From Sphingobacterium alkalisoli (GTDB taxonomy: Bacteria; Bacteroidota; Bacteroidia; Sphingobacteriales; Sphingobacteriaceae): DNA of 64,000 bases. The notes under the pieces were generated by a model. That model ran no database searches, was not told the origin of the DNA, and saw only the letters and a list, made by a program, of their open reading frames with translations. Below, one piece after another: positions 12,948-22,584 of this stretch. Each line of letters starts with the position of its first letter. Within the stretch, counting starts at the first letter, position 1. The translations under genes and the position numbers were made by a program. Where the stretch lies: contig NZ_SUKA01000001.1 of assembly GCF_005049105.1 (NCBI RefSeq), forward strand, positions 372,001-436,000, given 5' to 3'.

Positions 12948-15900
12948 ATGAACCTTAAGATATTTATAGTCCTATTTATAATAGCTGTTGCAGGAAATAG
13001 CCATGCACAAATCAATGGCATTCCCCCCTCTATTGTGCCACTTTCGGCTAATTCCTATCAGGAAGCGAAGCCATGGGTGGTGTGGTACTTTATGCATGCA
13101 AGCTATTCAAAAGAAGGAATAAAGGCTGACTTGGAAGCGATGGCTGCTAACAATATTGCAGGGGCTTATTTTACACCGATCAAAGCGCAGACCGACCCTC
13201 CCTTGTTTACACCATCTGCGGAGTCGCTCACCCCGGAATGGTGGGAGATGTTCCGCTACTTAGTTGGAGAGGCCAAAAAGCATAACATACAGATTGCTAT
13301 GTTTCCCAATGACGGGTTTGCAACAGCTGGTGGGCCCTGGATTACTCCAGAAAAGTCGATGCAGAAAGTGGTGTCAGCAGACACAATTTTACATATCGTA
13401 GGTGAAGGTACGATGAAATTCCGTATGCCTCAACCCGAAAGATTACATGATTATTATCGGGACATCCAATTGTTTGCGATCCCTCTTACAAAGCATTTTA
13501 GGGTCAGTAATTCGGAAGCGGTGAAGGTGAGTGCTAGCTACGATGAAAACTTGGACCGCTTAGCTCTCAAAGATAATGCCGAGCGATTTTCCTCTTCGCA
13601 ACCTGGCTGGATTCAGTATGAGTTTACGACTCCCTTTCCATGTAATGCGATAAAAATCCAGCGTAAAGCAAATAATTACGGAGCTAATCGATTTAAGGTA
13701 TTGGTGAGTGACGATGGTAAGCACTTCAGCGAGTTGACGCGTTTGGAATCTCCCCGTACGGGTTGGTTGGACTGGGACAATGGGGTGACACATACAATTC
13801 CTTATACACGGGCCAAATATTTTCGATTTGTATTTGACCCTGCAGGCTTCGAACCAGGGGCGGAGGATCTAGATGCAGCAAAATGGAAGCCGTCAATAAA
13901 TATTTTGGGTATTACCTTAATGGAAGAGGCTCGGGTAAATCAGTTCGAAGGGAAGACGGGAGAGATTTGGAGGGTGTCGTTACCGACGACGGCTGCAGAT
14001 GTAGGTCCTGGTAGTATTGTGTCTCGCAAAGATGTCGTTCGTCTGCAACCCGTAGGTCATGGGGATACAGTGGAGTTAGATCTTGGACCTGGAGCGTGGC
14101 GGATCTTGCGTATTGGGCACACGACGACAGGGCACAAAAATGAGACAGCAGGAGCCGGTAAAGGATTGGAATGTGATAAATTGGATGCCGAAATCGTGGC
14201 TTTCCAATTTGAACAATGGTATGGCAAGGCGAAAAAGTCAGTCAGTCCGGAATTATCCGATGATGTGCTAACGGTATTTCACATTGACTCTTGGGAATCG
14301 GGAAGTCAAAATTGGACAAAACAGATGCCATCCGAATTTCTAAAGCGTAGAGGTTACGATATGACGGCATACTTACCGGTTCTGTCGGGCTTTGTCGTCG
14401 ATAATGTAGATGCTTCGGAAGCCTTCCTCCACGATTATCGAGAAACCATTGCCGAATTACTACAAGAAAGGGGGTTTGAGACGCTCCGCCAGATGTGCGA
14501 TAAATACGGCGTCGAATTTACGGCGGAGACAACAGCTCCAATTATGACCGGTGATGGCTTATCGCACTTTAAATTTACGGATCGTACAATGGGCGAATTT
14601 TGGTTTAGAAGTCCTTCACATGATAAACCAAATGATGTTTATGACGCCATCTCGGGTGGACACATCTACGGTAAAAATATTATCATGTGCGAAGCGTTTA
14701 CTCAAATTCGTATGGAGTGGGATGAACATCCGCGTCTGTTGAAGTCCCTACAGGATAGGAACTACGCTTTGGGCGTTAATAATTTAGCCTATCACGTCTA
14801 CGTACACAATCCGTGGATGGACCGTAAACCGGGAATGACATTAGATGGAGTAGGAACCTACTTTCAGCGGGATCAGACCTGGTGGAAGCCTGGGAGGGCT
14901 TGGGTGAACTATGCAATAAGGACACAACAACTGTTGCAGCATGGAAAACCGGTTCGCGACATTGCTGTGTTTATTGGTGAAGAGGTGCCTCGACGGTCAA
15001 TTTTGCCCGATCGCCTTGTACAAACACTACCCGGCATCATCGGCAACCTTCGGGTGAAACGTACCGATTCATTGCTACGCAATGAAGGACAGCCTATGCA
15101 AAAGATTGCCGCTGTTAATACATCGGCTAATATGTACAATCCGGTAGATTGGGTAGACCCTTTGCGCGGCTATTCCTACGATTCTTTCAACCCGGATGTA
15201 TTGCTTAAAAATGCAAAGGTAGTGGATGGCAAAGTGATATTGTCAGACCATATAGCCTATAGTTTGTTGGTTATACCTGGTGAGCATCTCTTGAACCCCA
15301 ATCCTACTCATTATTCGTTGGCTGTGCTGGAAAAGTTTAAAGCTCTTATTGAACAAGGAGCTACTGTTCTTTTCCATGAAAAGCCGGCTGCACTGCATGG
15401 TCACCTATCGGCGACGGATTCTGTTGCTTTTCGGGACATAGTGAATGAACTTTTTGGAAATATGCAAACTGCAGGGGCTTTAGCGGTAAAAGCTGTTGGT
15501 CTGGGAAAAGTCTATGTGGGGGTATACACAGCTGATAATTTGGCAGGGCTGGGTATCGAAGAAGATGTAGTTATTAACGCTAAAAAGAATCATACCGTTG
15601 CATGGAATCATCGTCGCTTTGAAGGCGGAGATACTTATTTCTTCTCCAATCAGGACAGTGCTTTTCATGCAGCTACTTTTTCTGTTCGGGCCCAAGCGTC
15701 GCAGGCGTATGTCTACGATGCGGTTCAAGATAGATTAGCCTCGCTCGCGTTTTCCAAAGAAGACGGACGTATTAAGTTTACGTTGCCATTCGATGCTTAT
15801 CAATCTTGTTTTGTCATATTTAGTGACCACAAAATTTCATTGGCGGAATGGAAGGAAAATCGTGTGAGCAATTTAAAAGGACCATGGACTGTTCGGCTTG

Positions 15901-16337
15901 CTGATGTTCAACATGATCCGATTATACAACAGGAGCCAAATCTTTGGACTAGATCGAGCGAGGACGATGTACGCTATCATTCGGGAATGGGGAGCTATAG
16001 CTTAACGTTTGATCAGCACCGAGAAGTCGGTAAACAGCGTGTCGTATTACAACTAGATCAATTAGAAAATCTCGCTGAAGTCATGTTGAATGGGAATATG
16101 GTCGGTGTAATATGGACGAAGCCTTACGAAATCGATGTAACGGACTACTTGAAGAAGGGTGAAAACAAATTGGATATAAAGGTTTACAATACGTGGGGCA
16201 ATCGTTTTGGGTATGAAAGTAGTAAGGATACAGCGGAAAAAATTGTAAAGACGACGGCGACGCCGAAGTTTCTCAAAGGATTACAACCAGCAGGACTGAA
16301 GGGTGAGGTGAAACTACGTTGGTTTAAAAGGAAATAA
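12948..16337 (+). CDS. GH106-like alpha-L-rhamnosidase
   Basis: This 1129-residue exported protein has a signal peptide of about 21 residues ending in S-H-A-Q. The N-terminal barrel starts P-W-V-V-W-Y-F-M-H-A-S-Y-S-K-E-G-I-K-A-D-L, the GH106 pattern. An inserted discoidin-like domain at about 200-290 has W-I-Q-Y-E-F and a cluster of beta strands. D-S-W-E-S-G-S-Q-N-W and R-R-G-Y-D-M belong to the catalytic part. A C-terminal galactose-binding-like domain near 1040-1110 carries V-M-L-N-G and G-E-N-K-L-D-I-K-V-Y-N-T-W. Known GH106 enzymes cleave alpha-L-rhamnose from rhamnogalacturonan II side chains. It follows the GH2 gene by 72 bases and precedes the GH127 gene by 14. Confidence 0.82.
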   Translation: MNLKIFIVLFIIAVAGNSHAQINGIPPSIVPLSANSYQEAKPWVVWYFMHASYSKEGIKADLEAMAANNIAGAYFTPIKAQTDPPLFTPSAESLTPEWWEMFRYLVGEAKKHNIQIAMFPNDGFATAGGPWITPEKSMQKVVSADTILHIVGEGTMKFRMPQPERLHDYYRDIQLFAIPLTKHFRVSNSEAVKVSASYDENLDRLALKDNAERFSSSQPGWIQYEFTTPFPCNAIKIQRKANNYGANRFKVLVSDDGKHFSELTRLESPRTGWLDWDNGVTHTIPYTRAKYFRFVFDPAGFEPGAEDLDAAKWKPSINILGITLMEEARVNQFEGKTGEIWRVSLPTTAADVGPGSIVSRKDVVRLQPVGHGDTVELDLGPGAWRILRIGHTTTGHKNETAGAGKGLECDKLDAEIVAFQFEQWYGKAKKSVSPELSDDVLTVFHIDSWESGSQNWTKQMPSEFLKRRGYDMTAYLPVLSGFVVDNVDASEAFLHDYRETIAELLQERGFETLRQMCDKYGVEFTAETTAPIMTGDGLSHFKFTDRTMGEFWFRSPSHDKPNDVYDAISGGHIYGKNIIMCEAFTQIRMEWDEHPRLLKSLQDRNYALGVNNLAYHVYVHNPWMDRKPGMTLDGVGTYFQRDQTWWKPGRAWVNYAIRTQQLLQHGKPVRDIAVFIGEEVPRRSILPDRLVQTLPGIIGNLRVKRTDSLLRNEGQPMQKIAAVNTSANMYNPVDWVDPLRGYSYDSFNPDVLLKNAKVVDGKVILSDHIAYSLLVIPGEHLLNPNPTHYSLAVLEKFKALIEQGATVLFHEKPAALHGHLSATDSVAFRDIVNELFGNMQTAGALAVKAVGLGKVYVGVYTADNLAGLGIEEDVVINAKKNHTVAWNHRRFEGGDTYFFSNQDSAFHAATFSVRAQASQAYVYDAVQDRLASLAFSKEDGRIKFTLPFDAYQSCFVIFSDHKISLAEWKENRVSNLKGPWTVRLADVQHDPIIQQEPNLWTRSSEDDVRYHSGMGSYSLTFDQHREVGKQRVVLQLDQLENLAEVMLNGNMVGVIWTKPYEIDVTDYLKKGENKLDIKVYNTWGNRFGYESSKDTAEKIVKTTATPKFLKGLQPAGLKGEVKLRWFKRK

Positions 16338-16351
16338 GGAGAAATATAGAT

Positions 16352-18373
16352 ATGAACTGGGATAAATTGATTTATATATGTGGTTGTGCATTCTTATGGA
16401 TGCCTATTGCTCATGGACAGGATAAAGCTATTACGAATACATCTGATAGCCCCTTCGCCGTCAAACAGGCAGTCAATATGGGGGATGTGTCTTGGACATC
16501 GGGATTTTGGGCAGATCGGACGGCGGTATGTGTGGATCGTATGGTGCCACATTTGTGGGAGGTATATACTGATGCAGAGATTAGCCATGCGTATCGTAAT
16601 TTTGAGATTGCTGCTGGTTTAGAGCATGGCGAACATAAAGGGCCGTCCTTTCACGACGGCGACTTTTACAAAACGTTGGAAGCTGTTTGTGCAATCTATG
16701 TCCAAACGAAGGATCAAAAATTATTGCAGATGTTGGAAGGCGTAATACCCGTGATTGGTAAGTCGCAACGTGCCGATGGATATATTTATACAAAAGCAAC
16801 CATCGATCAACGGAATGCCGGATTGAATATTGAATTTCAGGATCGTCTAAGTTTCGAATCCTATAATATTGGACATCTGATGACGGCGGCATGTATACAT
16901 CATCGGGTGACTGGAAAAACGGACCTTTTGGATATTGCCGTAAAAGCAGCAGACTATCTATATGGCTTCTACAAAAAATCTAACCCGACATTGGCTCGAA
17001 ATGCGATCTGTCCCTCCCATTATATGGGGGTGATCGAACTCTATCGCACAACCAGGAAGCCCCAGTATCTTGAGCTCGCAAAGCATTTAATTGATATCAA
17101 AGGTGAAATCGAAGATGGAACAGATGACAATCAGGATCGTGTGCCGTTTAGGCAGCAAAACAAAGCTATGGGACACGCAGTACGCGCGACGTATCTTTAT
17201 GCCGGTGTAGCGGATCTTTGTGTGGAGCTCCAGGATACTACACTCAGCAATCGTCTGTTTAATATCTGGGACGATATGACGCAAACCAAAATGTATATTA
17301 CGGGAGGTGTCGGGTCATTATATGATGGGACTTCTCCAGACGGAACATCGTATGATCCTAAAGAGGTGCAGAAGATACATCAGGCTTTTGGTCGCGATTA
17401 TCAGTTGCCAAACCTAACGGCGCATAATGAAACCTGTGCAAATATCGGTAATGTCCTATGGAATTGGCGTATGGCTAATCTCACCGGTGATGCCAAATAT
17501 ATTGACGTGATGGAGCTGGCGTTATACAATAGCGTTTTATCTGGGATCAGTTTGGATGGGGATAAATTTTTGTATACTAATCCATTGAGCTATTCGAGCA
17601 AGCTACCCTTTCAACAGCGGTGGTCTAAAAAACGAGTACCTTATATTTCACTGTCCAACTGCTGTCCTCCCAATGTGGTACGTACAGTTGCTGAAGTGAG
17701 CAACTATGCCTATAGTGTAGGGGACGGTCAGATATGGGTTAATTTATACGGAGGTAATGTTCTGAATACCCATCATGACGGAAAAGCGATTAAGGTAGAG
17801 CAGATATCAAATTATCCTTGGGATGGGTCAATCTCGCTCCAAGTAAAGGATGTTCCTGCTAATTACACCTTAAAACTGCGCATACCTGGTTGGGCGAAAG
17901 AGATGCTAGTCGTTAAAAACGGAAAAGTTGTCTCATTCCAAAAAGAAAAGGGATACGCTGTCCTAGATGGCCAACTTAAAAAAGACGACATCATTCAGAT
18001 TACGATCCCGATGGAGGTAACCTTTATGGAGTCCAATCCGTTGGTGGAAGAGAGTCGTAACCATATAGCTATTATGCGTGGACCTGTGGTCTACTGTTTA
18101 GAAAAGGAAGATGTACAGAAGGATGTGGATTTATTTGATTTAAAAGTCAAGTTGTTCGATGATTTTAAACCTGTTGTACATCAAATCCACAATCAGGATA
18201 TTGTACTTTTGGAAGGAAAAGCCATCCTTGAAAACGGTCAGGAATGGGATGGCCTTTACCGGAAGGTGACGGTAAGCAATAAAAAAGAAGTACCTATCAA
18301 ATTAATACCATATTTTGCATGGGGAAATCGTGCGTTTGGAGATATGTCAGTATGGCTTCCAAGTATAAGATAA
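16352..18373 (+). CDS. GH127 beta-L-arabinofuranosidase
   Basis: This 673-residue protein has an N-terminal leader ending in A-H-G-Q. The (alpha/alpha)6 barrel contains the GH127 metal/nucleophile set: Glu360 and Cys362 in H-N-E-T-C-A-N, and Cys437-Cys438 in N-C-C-P-P-N. These match the Zn-binding Glu-Cys-Cys-Cys arrangement known for the family, one cysteine of which is the nucleophile. C-terminal beta domains finish the protein. Expected activity: release of beta-L-arabinofuranose from arabinosylated glycans or glycoproteins. Some family members act on other sugars such as aceric acid or galacturonate derivatives, so the substrate is a family-level inference. Fourth of the five exported genes. 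Confidence 0.9.
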   Translation: MNWDKLIYICGCAFLWMPIAHGQDKAITNTSDSPFAVKQAVNMGDVSWTSGFWADRTAVCVDRMVPHLWEVYTDAEISHAYRNFEIAAGLEHGEHKGPSFHDGDFYKTLEAVCAIYVQTKDQKLLQMLEGVIPVIGKSQRADGYIYTKATIDQRNAGLNIEFQDRLSFESYNIGHLMTAACIHHRVTGKTDLLDIAVKAADYLYGFYKKSNPTLARNAICPSHYMGVIELYRTTRKPQYLELAKHLIDIKGEIEDGTDDNQDRVPFRQQNKAMGHAVRATYLYAGVADLCVELQDTTLSNRLFNIWDDMTQTKMYITGGVGSLYDGTSPDGTSYDPKEVQKIHQAFGRDYQLPNLTAHNETCANIGNVLWNWRMANLTGDAKYIDVMELALYNSVLSGISLDGDKFLYTNPLSYSSKLPFQQRWSKKRVPYISLSNCCPPNVVRTVAEVSNYAYSVGDGQIWVNLYGGNVLNTHHDGKAIKVEQISNYPWDGSISLQVKDVPANYTLKLRIPGWAKEMLVVKNGKVVSFQKEKGYAVLDGQLKKDDIIQITIPMEVTFMESNPLVEESRNHIAIMRGPVVYCLEKEDVQKDVDLFDLKVKLFDDFKPVVHQIHNQDIVLLEGKAILENGQEWDGLYRKVTVSNKKEVPIKLIPYFAWGNRAFGDMSVWLPSIR

Positions 18374-18437
18374 TTTAGGGTTTGTAGGCAACGATGTTTT
18401 ATTTAGTTGGCGTACCGGAATAAACTATAAAATAAGA

Positions 18438-20717
18438 ATGAGTTGGAGATATCTATGTTTAGTGCTTTTTTTGGGATTTGAAAGCCTTTCCGCGCAAACA
18501 GATCTCGAGAAATACAATGTAAATTGGGAAACCCAAAGCAAGAATTCTGCTGAGTCCATGCCGCTTGGGGGTAGAGATATTGGCTTGAACGTATGGGTGG
18601 AAAATAATGATATATTATTTTACATAGCCCAGAGCGGTTCTTTTGATGAGAATAATACGTTACTTAAACAGGGGAGAATCCGTTTAAGGTTGTCACCAAA
18701 TCCTTTGGAAGTTAACTTTAATCAACTATTGCGGTTAAAAACCGGTGATATTCTCATCCGGGGAGGAAAGAAGGGACAGGAGACTGAAATTAAACTATGG
18801 GTAGATGTCTTCTCTTCGGCTATACATGTTCAGGTTAATGCAGCACAAAAAATTGAAAGTGAAATTTTCTATGAGAATTGGCGGTTCGAAGATCTATTTC
18901 CTAAAGGAAGAGAAAATAATATGAATTCGTGGAAGTGGGCTCCTCCCACTGAGATAGTTACCAAATCCGATCGGTTTGAGGTGTCGCCGTCAGTTTTTTA
19001 TTTCTATCACCAAAATACGGCTGAGACTGCCTTTGACACGGTGGTTGAACAGCAACAGTTGACCGCATACAAAGATTCGCTATTTAATCCGTTGAAAGAT
19101 CGTATTTCGGGCGGCGCTCTTTCCTTACAGCATTTGGAGTTTAAAGATACGGGGTTTGGGAAATATCAGAACACTGCATTCAAATATTGGCGTTTCAGCA
19201 GTAAGGCAGCTAGATCGCATCATTTCCAACTCGCGCTTTATAATGGGCAAAACACGCTTGCTGGATGGAAATCGACTATTGTAAAGCGTATTCAGTCTCC
19301 AGTAAGGAAATCAGCACAATCAAAGACATTGGCGTGGTGGGCAAATTTTTGGAATAGAAGCCATATCAAGATAAATTATGAAAAAGGCGAGGCCGATTTA
19401 GGTTTCAGGATAGGACGGAACTATCAGCTTTTTCGTTATATGCTGGCTTGTAATGCGTATGGTGAATACCCAACGAAGTTTAACGGCGGACTGTTTACCT
19501 ATGATCCGGTTTCGGTAGATTCCATCTACACGTTTACACCTGATTTTCGGAATTGGGGAGGAGGGACGTTTACCGCTCAAAATCAACGACTGGTCTATTG
19601 GCCCATGTTGCGCTCGGGTGACCTCGATATGATGCCATCCCAATTTGATTTTTACAATCGCTTGTTAGATAATGTGGAATTGCGAACGAAAGTTTATTGG
19701 GGGCATCGAGGAGCAAGTTTTACGGAACAGCTAGAGAACTTTGGACTGCCAAACCCGGCAGAATATGGTTGGAAAAGGCCTGCCGATTTTGATGCGGGCA
19801 TGGAGTATAATGCATGGCTGGAGTATCAATGGGATAATGCGCTGGAATTCTGCTATATGATCTTTAAGTATTATCGGTATAGCGGTCAAGACATATCGCG
19901 TTACATACCTTTGGTAGAAAGCTGTTTGACTTTTTTCGATGAACATTATCAGTACTTAGCTAGTCAACGTGGCCGTAAAGTGCTAGATGAGAAGGGCAAG
20001 CTTGTCATCTATCCAGGTACCGCCGCTGAAACATATAAGATGGCTTATAACCCGAATAGCACATTGGCTGGACTCCGACGAGTCGCATCGGAACTGACCC
20101 AATTACCAGATATATTGCTTTCAGCAGAGCGGAAGGAATTTTGGAAGGAATTTTTAAATCGCCTACCCGAGATCTCCTTTCGAGAGATGGATGGTGCAAC
20201 CCTTATTGCACCCGCGATTGTATGGGAACGGATGAATAATACGGAGTCTCCACAGTTGTATCCGGTATTTCCTTGGGATATGTTTGGCATCGGCCGCGAT
20301 AGTTTAAGTATTGCAAAGAATACCTATCTATTGGATCCAGACGTGCAAAAGTTTCGAAGTCATGTAGGATGGCGACAGCATAATATTTTTGCGGCACGTT
20401 TAGGTTTGATAGATGAAGCAAAAGATTTACTGTCTAAAAAGCTAGACGATAGCGGTAGAAGATTCCCAGCGTTCTGGGGTCCAGGTTTTGATTGGGTGCC
20501 GGATCACAATTGGGGAGGGAGCGGAATGATTGGACTGCAAGAGATGCTGATGCAAGAGGTAGGCGATGAAATATATGTTCTTCCAACTTGGCCCAAGGAG
20601 TGGAACGTCGACTTTAAACTTCACGGCATGGACGACAATATCCTCGAGGGAGCCTGGAAGGAAAATGAATTCATCCGCTTAGAGATGAAAAACAGAACCA
20701 AGAAAATTATCAAATAG
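18438..20717 (+). CDS. DUF5703-domain protein, candidate glycosidase
   Basis: This 759-residue exported protein has a leader ending in S-L-S-A-Q. The N-terminal part (E-S-M-P-L-G-G-R-D-I-G-L-N-V-W near 35-50) is what I recognise as DUF5703, and a long helical region follows from about 300. It looks like the beta-sandwich plus (alpha/alpha)6 barrel layout of GH95- and GH65-like enzymes. Conserved-looking acidic stretches include W-G-H-R-G-A-S-F-T-E-Q and H-N-W-G-G-S-G-M-I-G-L-Q-E-M. Position after GH78-GH2-GH106-GH127 suggests it acts on the same glycan. No activity can be assigned from sequence alone. Confidence 0.7.
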   Translation: MSWRYLCLVLFLGFESLSAQTDLEKYNVNWETQSKNSAESMPLGGRDIGLNVWVENNDILFYIAQSGSFDENNTLLKQGRIRLRLSPNPLEVNFNQLLRLKTGDILIRGGKKGQETEIKLWVDVFSSAIHVQVNAAQKIESEIFYENWRFEDLFPKGRENNMNSWKWAPPTEIVTKSDRFEVSPSVFYFYHQNTAETAFDTVVEQQQLTAYKDSLFNPLKDRISGGALSLQHLEFKDTGFGKYQNTAFKYWRFSSKAARSHHFQLALYNGQNTLAGWKSTIVKRIQSPVRKSAQSKTLAWWANFWNRSHIKINYEKGEADLGFRIGRNYQLFRYMLACNAYGEYPTKFNGGLFTYDPVSVDSIYTFTPDFRNWGGGTFTAQNQRLVYWPMLRSGDLDMMPSQFDFYNRLLDNVELRTKVYWGHRGASFTEQLENFGLPNPAEYGWKRPADFDAGMEYNAWLEYQWDNALEFCYMIFKYYRYSGQDISRYIPLVESCLTFFDEHYQYLASQRGRKVLDEKGKLVIYPGTAAETYKMAYNPNSTLAGLRRVASELTQLPDILLSAERKEFWKEFLNRLPEISFREMDGATLIAPAIVWERMNNTESPQLYPVFPWDMFGIGRDSLSIAKNTYLLDPDVQKFRSHVGWRQHNIFAARLGLIDEAKDLLSKKLDDSGRRFPAFWGPGFDWVPDHNWGGSGMIGLQEMLMQEVGDEIYVLPTWPKEWNVDFKLHGMDDNILEGAWKENEFIRLEMKNRTKKIIK

Positions 20718-20779
20718 TATTATAAATAAAAGAAGGGTGATTTTTGAATTCAAAAATCACCCTTCTTTTATTTATAATA
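20718..20779. terminator. 62-bp perfect palindrome, bidirectional terminator
   Basis: Every base from 20718 to 20779 pairs with its mirror partner around the central GAATTC at 20746-20751. It begins at the stop of the DUF5703 gene and ends 10 bases before the stop of the convergent pdhB gene. The A-rich and T-rich flanks provide a U-tract on either strand, so it can stop transcription in both directions. Confidence 0.9.
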
Positions 20780-20789
20780 GATTAAGTTC

Positions 20790-21776
20790 TTATTTTTTCA
20801 AGTAAGATACTTCTTTAACAGCTTTTACTACTTTAGTAATACTTGGTAACGAAGCTTCCACTAAATTAGGGGCATAAGCCAACGGAACATCTGCAGATGT
20901 AACGCGCGTTACAGGTGCATCTAAATAATCAAATGCATCTTTTTGCACACGAAAAGCAATCTCTGAGGAGATAGATGCCAAAGGCCATGCTTCTTCTACG
21001 ACTACTAGTCGGTTAGTTTTCTTAACAGAAGTCAGGATTGCATCGAAATCAATCGGGCGAACGGAACGTAAGTCGATTAATTCTACGCTGATTCCCTCTT
21101 TCGTCAACTCTTCTACTGCAGGAATTACTACGCGAGGAACCATTTTTCCGAAAGAAACAACAGTAACATCAGTACCTTCTTTTACTACATTCGCTTTACC
21201 AATAGGTAAGTAGTATTCTTCTTCAGGAACTTCTCCTTTATCACCGTACATTACTTCGGATTCCATGAAGATTACTGGATCTGGATCAATGATCGAAGAT
21301 TTTAACAAACCTTTTGCGTCATATGGATTAGAAGGAATAACTACTTTTAGACCGGGCGTATTTGCAAACCAGTTTTCAAAGTTTTGTGAGTGTTGAGCAC
21401 CTAATTGTCCTGCATTACCAGTTGGTCCACGAAATACAATCGGACATGAGAATTGTCCGCCTGACATTTGACGTAACTTCGCAGCGGCATTGATTATTTG
21501 GTCGATTGCTACTAAAGAGAAGTTGAATGTCATGAACTCGACGATGGGTTTCAGGCCGTTCATAGCAGCACCTACAGCGATACCTGCAAATCCCAATTCT
21601 GCAATTGGTGTATCAATTACACGTTTTGCTCCAAATTCATCAAGCATACCCTGGCTTACTTTATAAGCACCGTTATACTCTGCAACTTCTTCACCTAATA
21701 AAAATATGGTTTCATCTTTACGCATTTCTTCGTTCATAGCTTCACGAAGTGCTTCTCTGAATTGTATTTCTCTCAT
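20790..21776 (-). CDS. pdhB: Pyruvate dehydrogenase E1 component, beta subunit
   Basis: This 328-residue protein has the full length of the E1 beta subunit, which with E1 alpha decarboxylates pyruvate and loads the lipoyl domain of E2. It starts M-R-E-I-Q-F-R-E-A-L-R-E-A-M-N-E-E-M. The pyrimidine-binding half has G-E-E-V-A-E-Y-N-G-A-Y-K-V-S-Q-G, the middle F-M-T-F-N-F, and the C-terminal half V-V-V-E-E-A-W-P-L-A-S. No pdhA or pdhC lies next to it in this window. The gene is monocistronic here, with a good promoter box upstream and the shared palindromic terminator downstream. Confidence 0.95.
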   Translation of the reverse strand: MREIQFREALREAMNEEMRKDETIFLLGEEVAEYNGAYKVSQGMLDEFGAKRVIDTPIAELGFAGIAVGAAMNGLKPIVEFMTFNFSLVAIDQIINAAAKLRQMSGGQFSCPIVFRGPTGNAGQLGAQHSQNFENWFANTPGLKVVIPSNPYDAKGLLKSSIIDPDPVIFMESEVMYGDKGEVPEEEYYLPIGKANVVKEGTDVTVVSFGKMVPRVVIPAVEELTKEGISVELIDLRSVRPIDFDAILTSVKKTNRLVVVEEAWPLASISSEIAFRVQKDAFDYLDAPVTRVTSADVPLAYAPNLVEASLPSITKVVKAVKEVSYLKK

Positions 21777-21811
21777 CAGTTTGTAAAATAGTGTCTTTTT
21801 TGTCGAATACG

Positions 21812-21843
21812 CAAAACTACTATTTAAAATTGATATTTCGCAA
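21812..21843 (-). promoter_or_regulatory. Promoter of pdhB (Bacteroidota type)
   Basis: On the minus strand TAGTTTTG (21819 to 21812) matches the -7 consensus TAnnTTTG. A TTG at 21843 to 21841 lies 21 bases upstream, close to the usual spacing. The box lies about 36 bases before the pdhB start. Confidence 0.5.
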
Positions 21844-21904
21844 TGAATATGGTGTTAAAAAGCATGATGTGTGTCATTTTTTAATAGGTGTTTGTGACTA
21901 TCTA

Positions 21905-22525
21905 CTACCTAGTTGCAGATTGCTTTTCAACAAACCTCTGTAGCCACAGATTAAGATTTTTAACGGCTAGTGGAATGTTCCAATTTGCTTTGTTTCTTTT
22001 TTCTACATAATTGGAAATTGCTCTGACTTGTATTGCGGCTATTTTTTCCTGTGCCGCTACATAATAGACCGCTGCTCCCTCCATGCTTTCTAATTCGACT
22101 TCGGGAAATCGGCTTTTAAGTTTCAGGATGCTTTTTTCATTGCCGTGCGTAGTGTTCACACTTATTGCCTCCGCATGTGGTAAATCTAGAATAATGTGAG
22201 GAGGAATTAAGGCGGTCCAGGAAGAAGTTCCAAATCCCATCTCCTCAATGGATAAAAACTGCTGGTCATCTTCGGCTCCTAATTCGGCAATCCTATCTTT
22301 GTAGATGTACACCACATCCCCTATACTTTTACTATTGCCGAAAGCTCCTGCTATCCCAACATGGAGAATTAGGTCGTACTTCTTATTAACAAGCTCTTTC
22401 CCAAGGTGGTAAGCGGTTGCTACCATTCCGACCCCCGTTATTAAATAGGGGATGTGTCTTTTTTCCAACAAAGGAATGCTAGGGAGAATTTCGTCTTTTG
22501 TAGCAGCTACTATTAATATAGTCAT
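21905..22525 (-). CDS. mqnB: Futalosine hydrolase
   Basis: This 206-residue protein is a nucleoside phosphorylase-fold enzyme that cleaves futalosine to dehypoxanthine futalosine and hypoxanthine in the futalosine route to menaquinone. It opens T-I-L-I-V-A-A-T-K-D-E-I. H-V-G-I-A-G-A-F lies near 56-63 in the phosphorylase core, and M-E-G-A-A-V-Y-Y-V-A near 145-154 is the nucleoside-binding signature with the expected Met-Glu. The other mqn genes are not in the window. Divergent from queD with 59 bases between starts. A related nucleosidase such as MTA/SAH nucleosidase is the main alternative, but length and wording fit MqnB best. Confidence 0.85.
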   Translation of the reverse strand: MTILIVAATKDEILPSIPLLEKRHIPYLITGVGMVATAYHLGKELVNKKYDLILHVGIAGAFGNSKSIGDVVYIYKDRIAELGAEDDQQFLSIEEMGFGTSSWTALIPPHIILDLPHAEAISVNTTHGNEKSILKLKSRFPEVELESMEGAAVYYVAAQEKIAAIQVRAISNYVEKRNKANWNIPLAVKNLNLWLQRFVEKQSATR

Positions 22526-22572
22526 ATTATAGAGTAATGGATTTGAAGTGCTAAAATATAGTTTTTTAGGAT

Positions 22573-22580
22573 TATCTTTG
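22573..22580 (+). promoter_or_regulatory. -7 promoter box just before queD
   Basis: TATCTTTG matches TAnnTTTG and ends four bases before the ATG at 22585. Transcription would start at or next to the start codon, implying a leaderless or nearly leaderless mRNA. I do not see a correctly spaced -33 TTG. Confidence 0.4.
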
Positions 22581-22584
22581 CATT

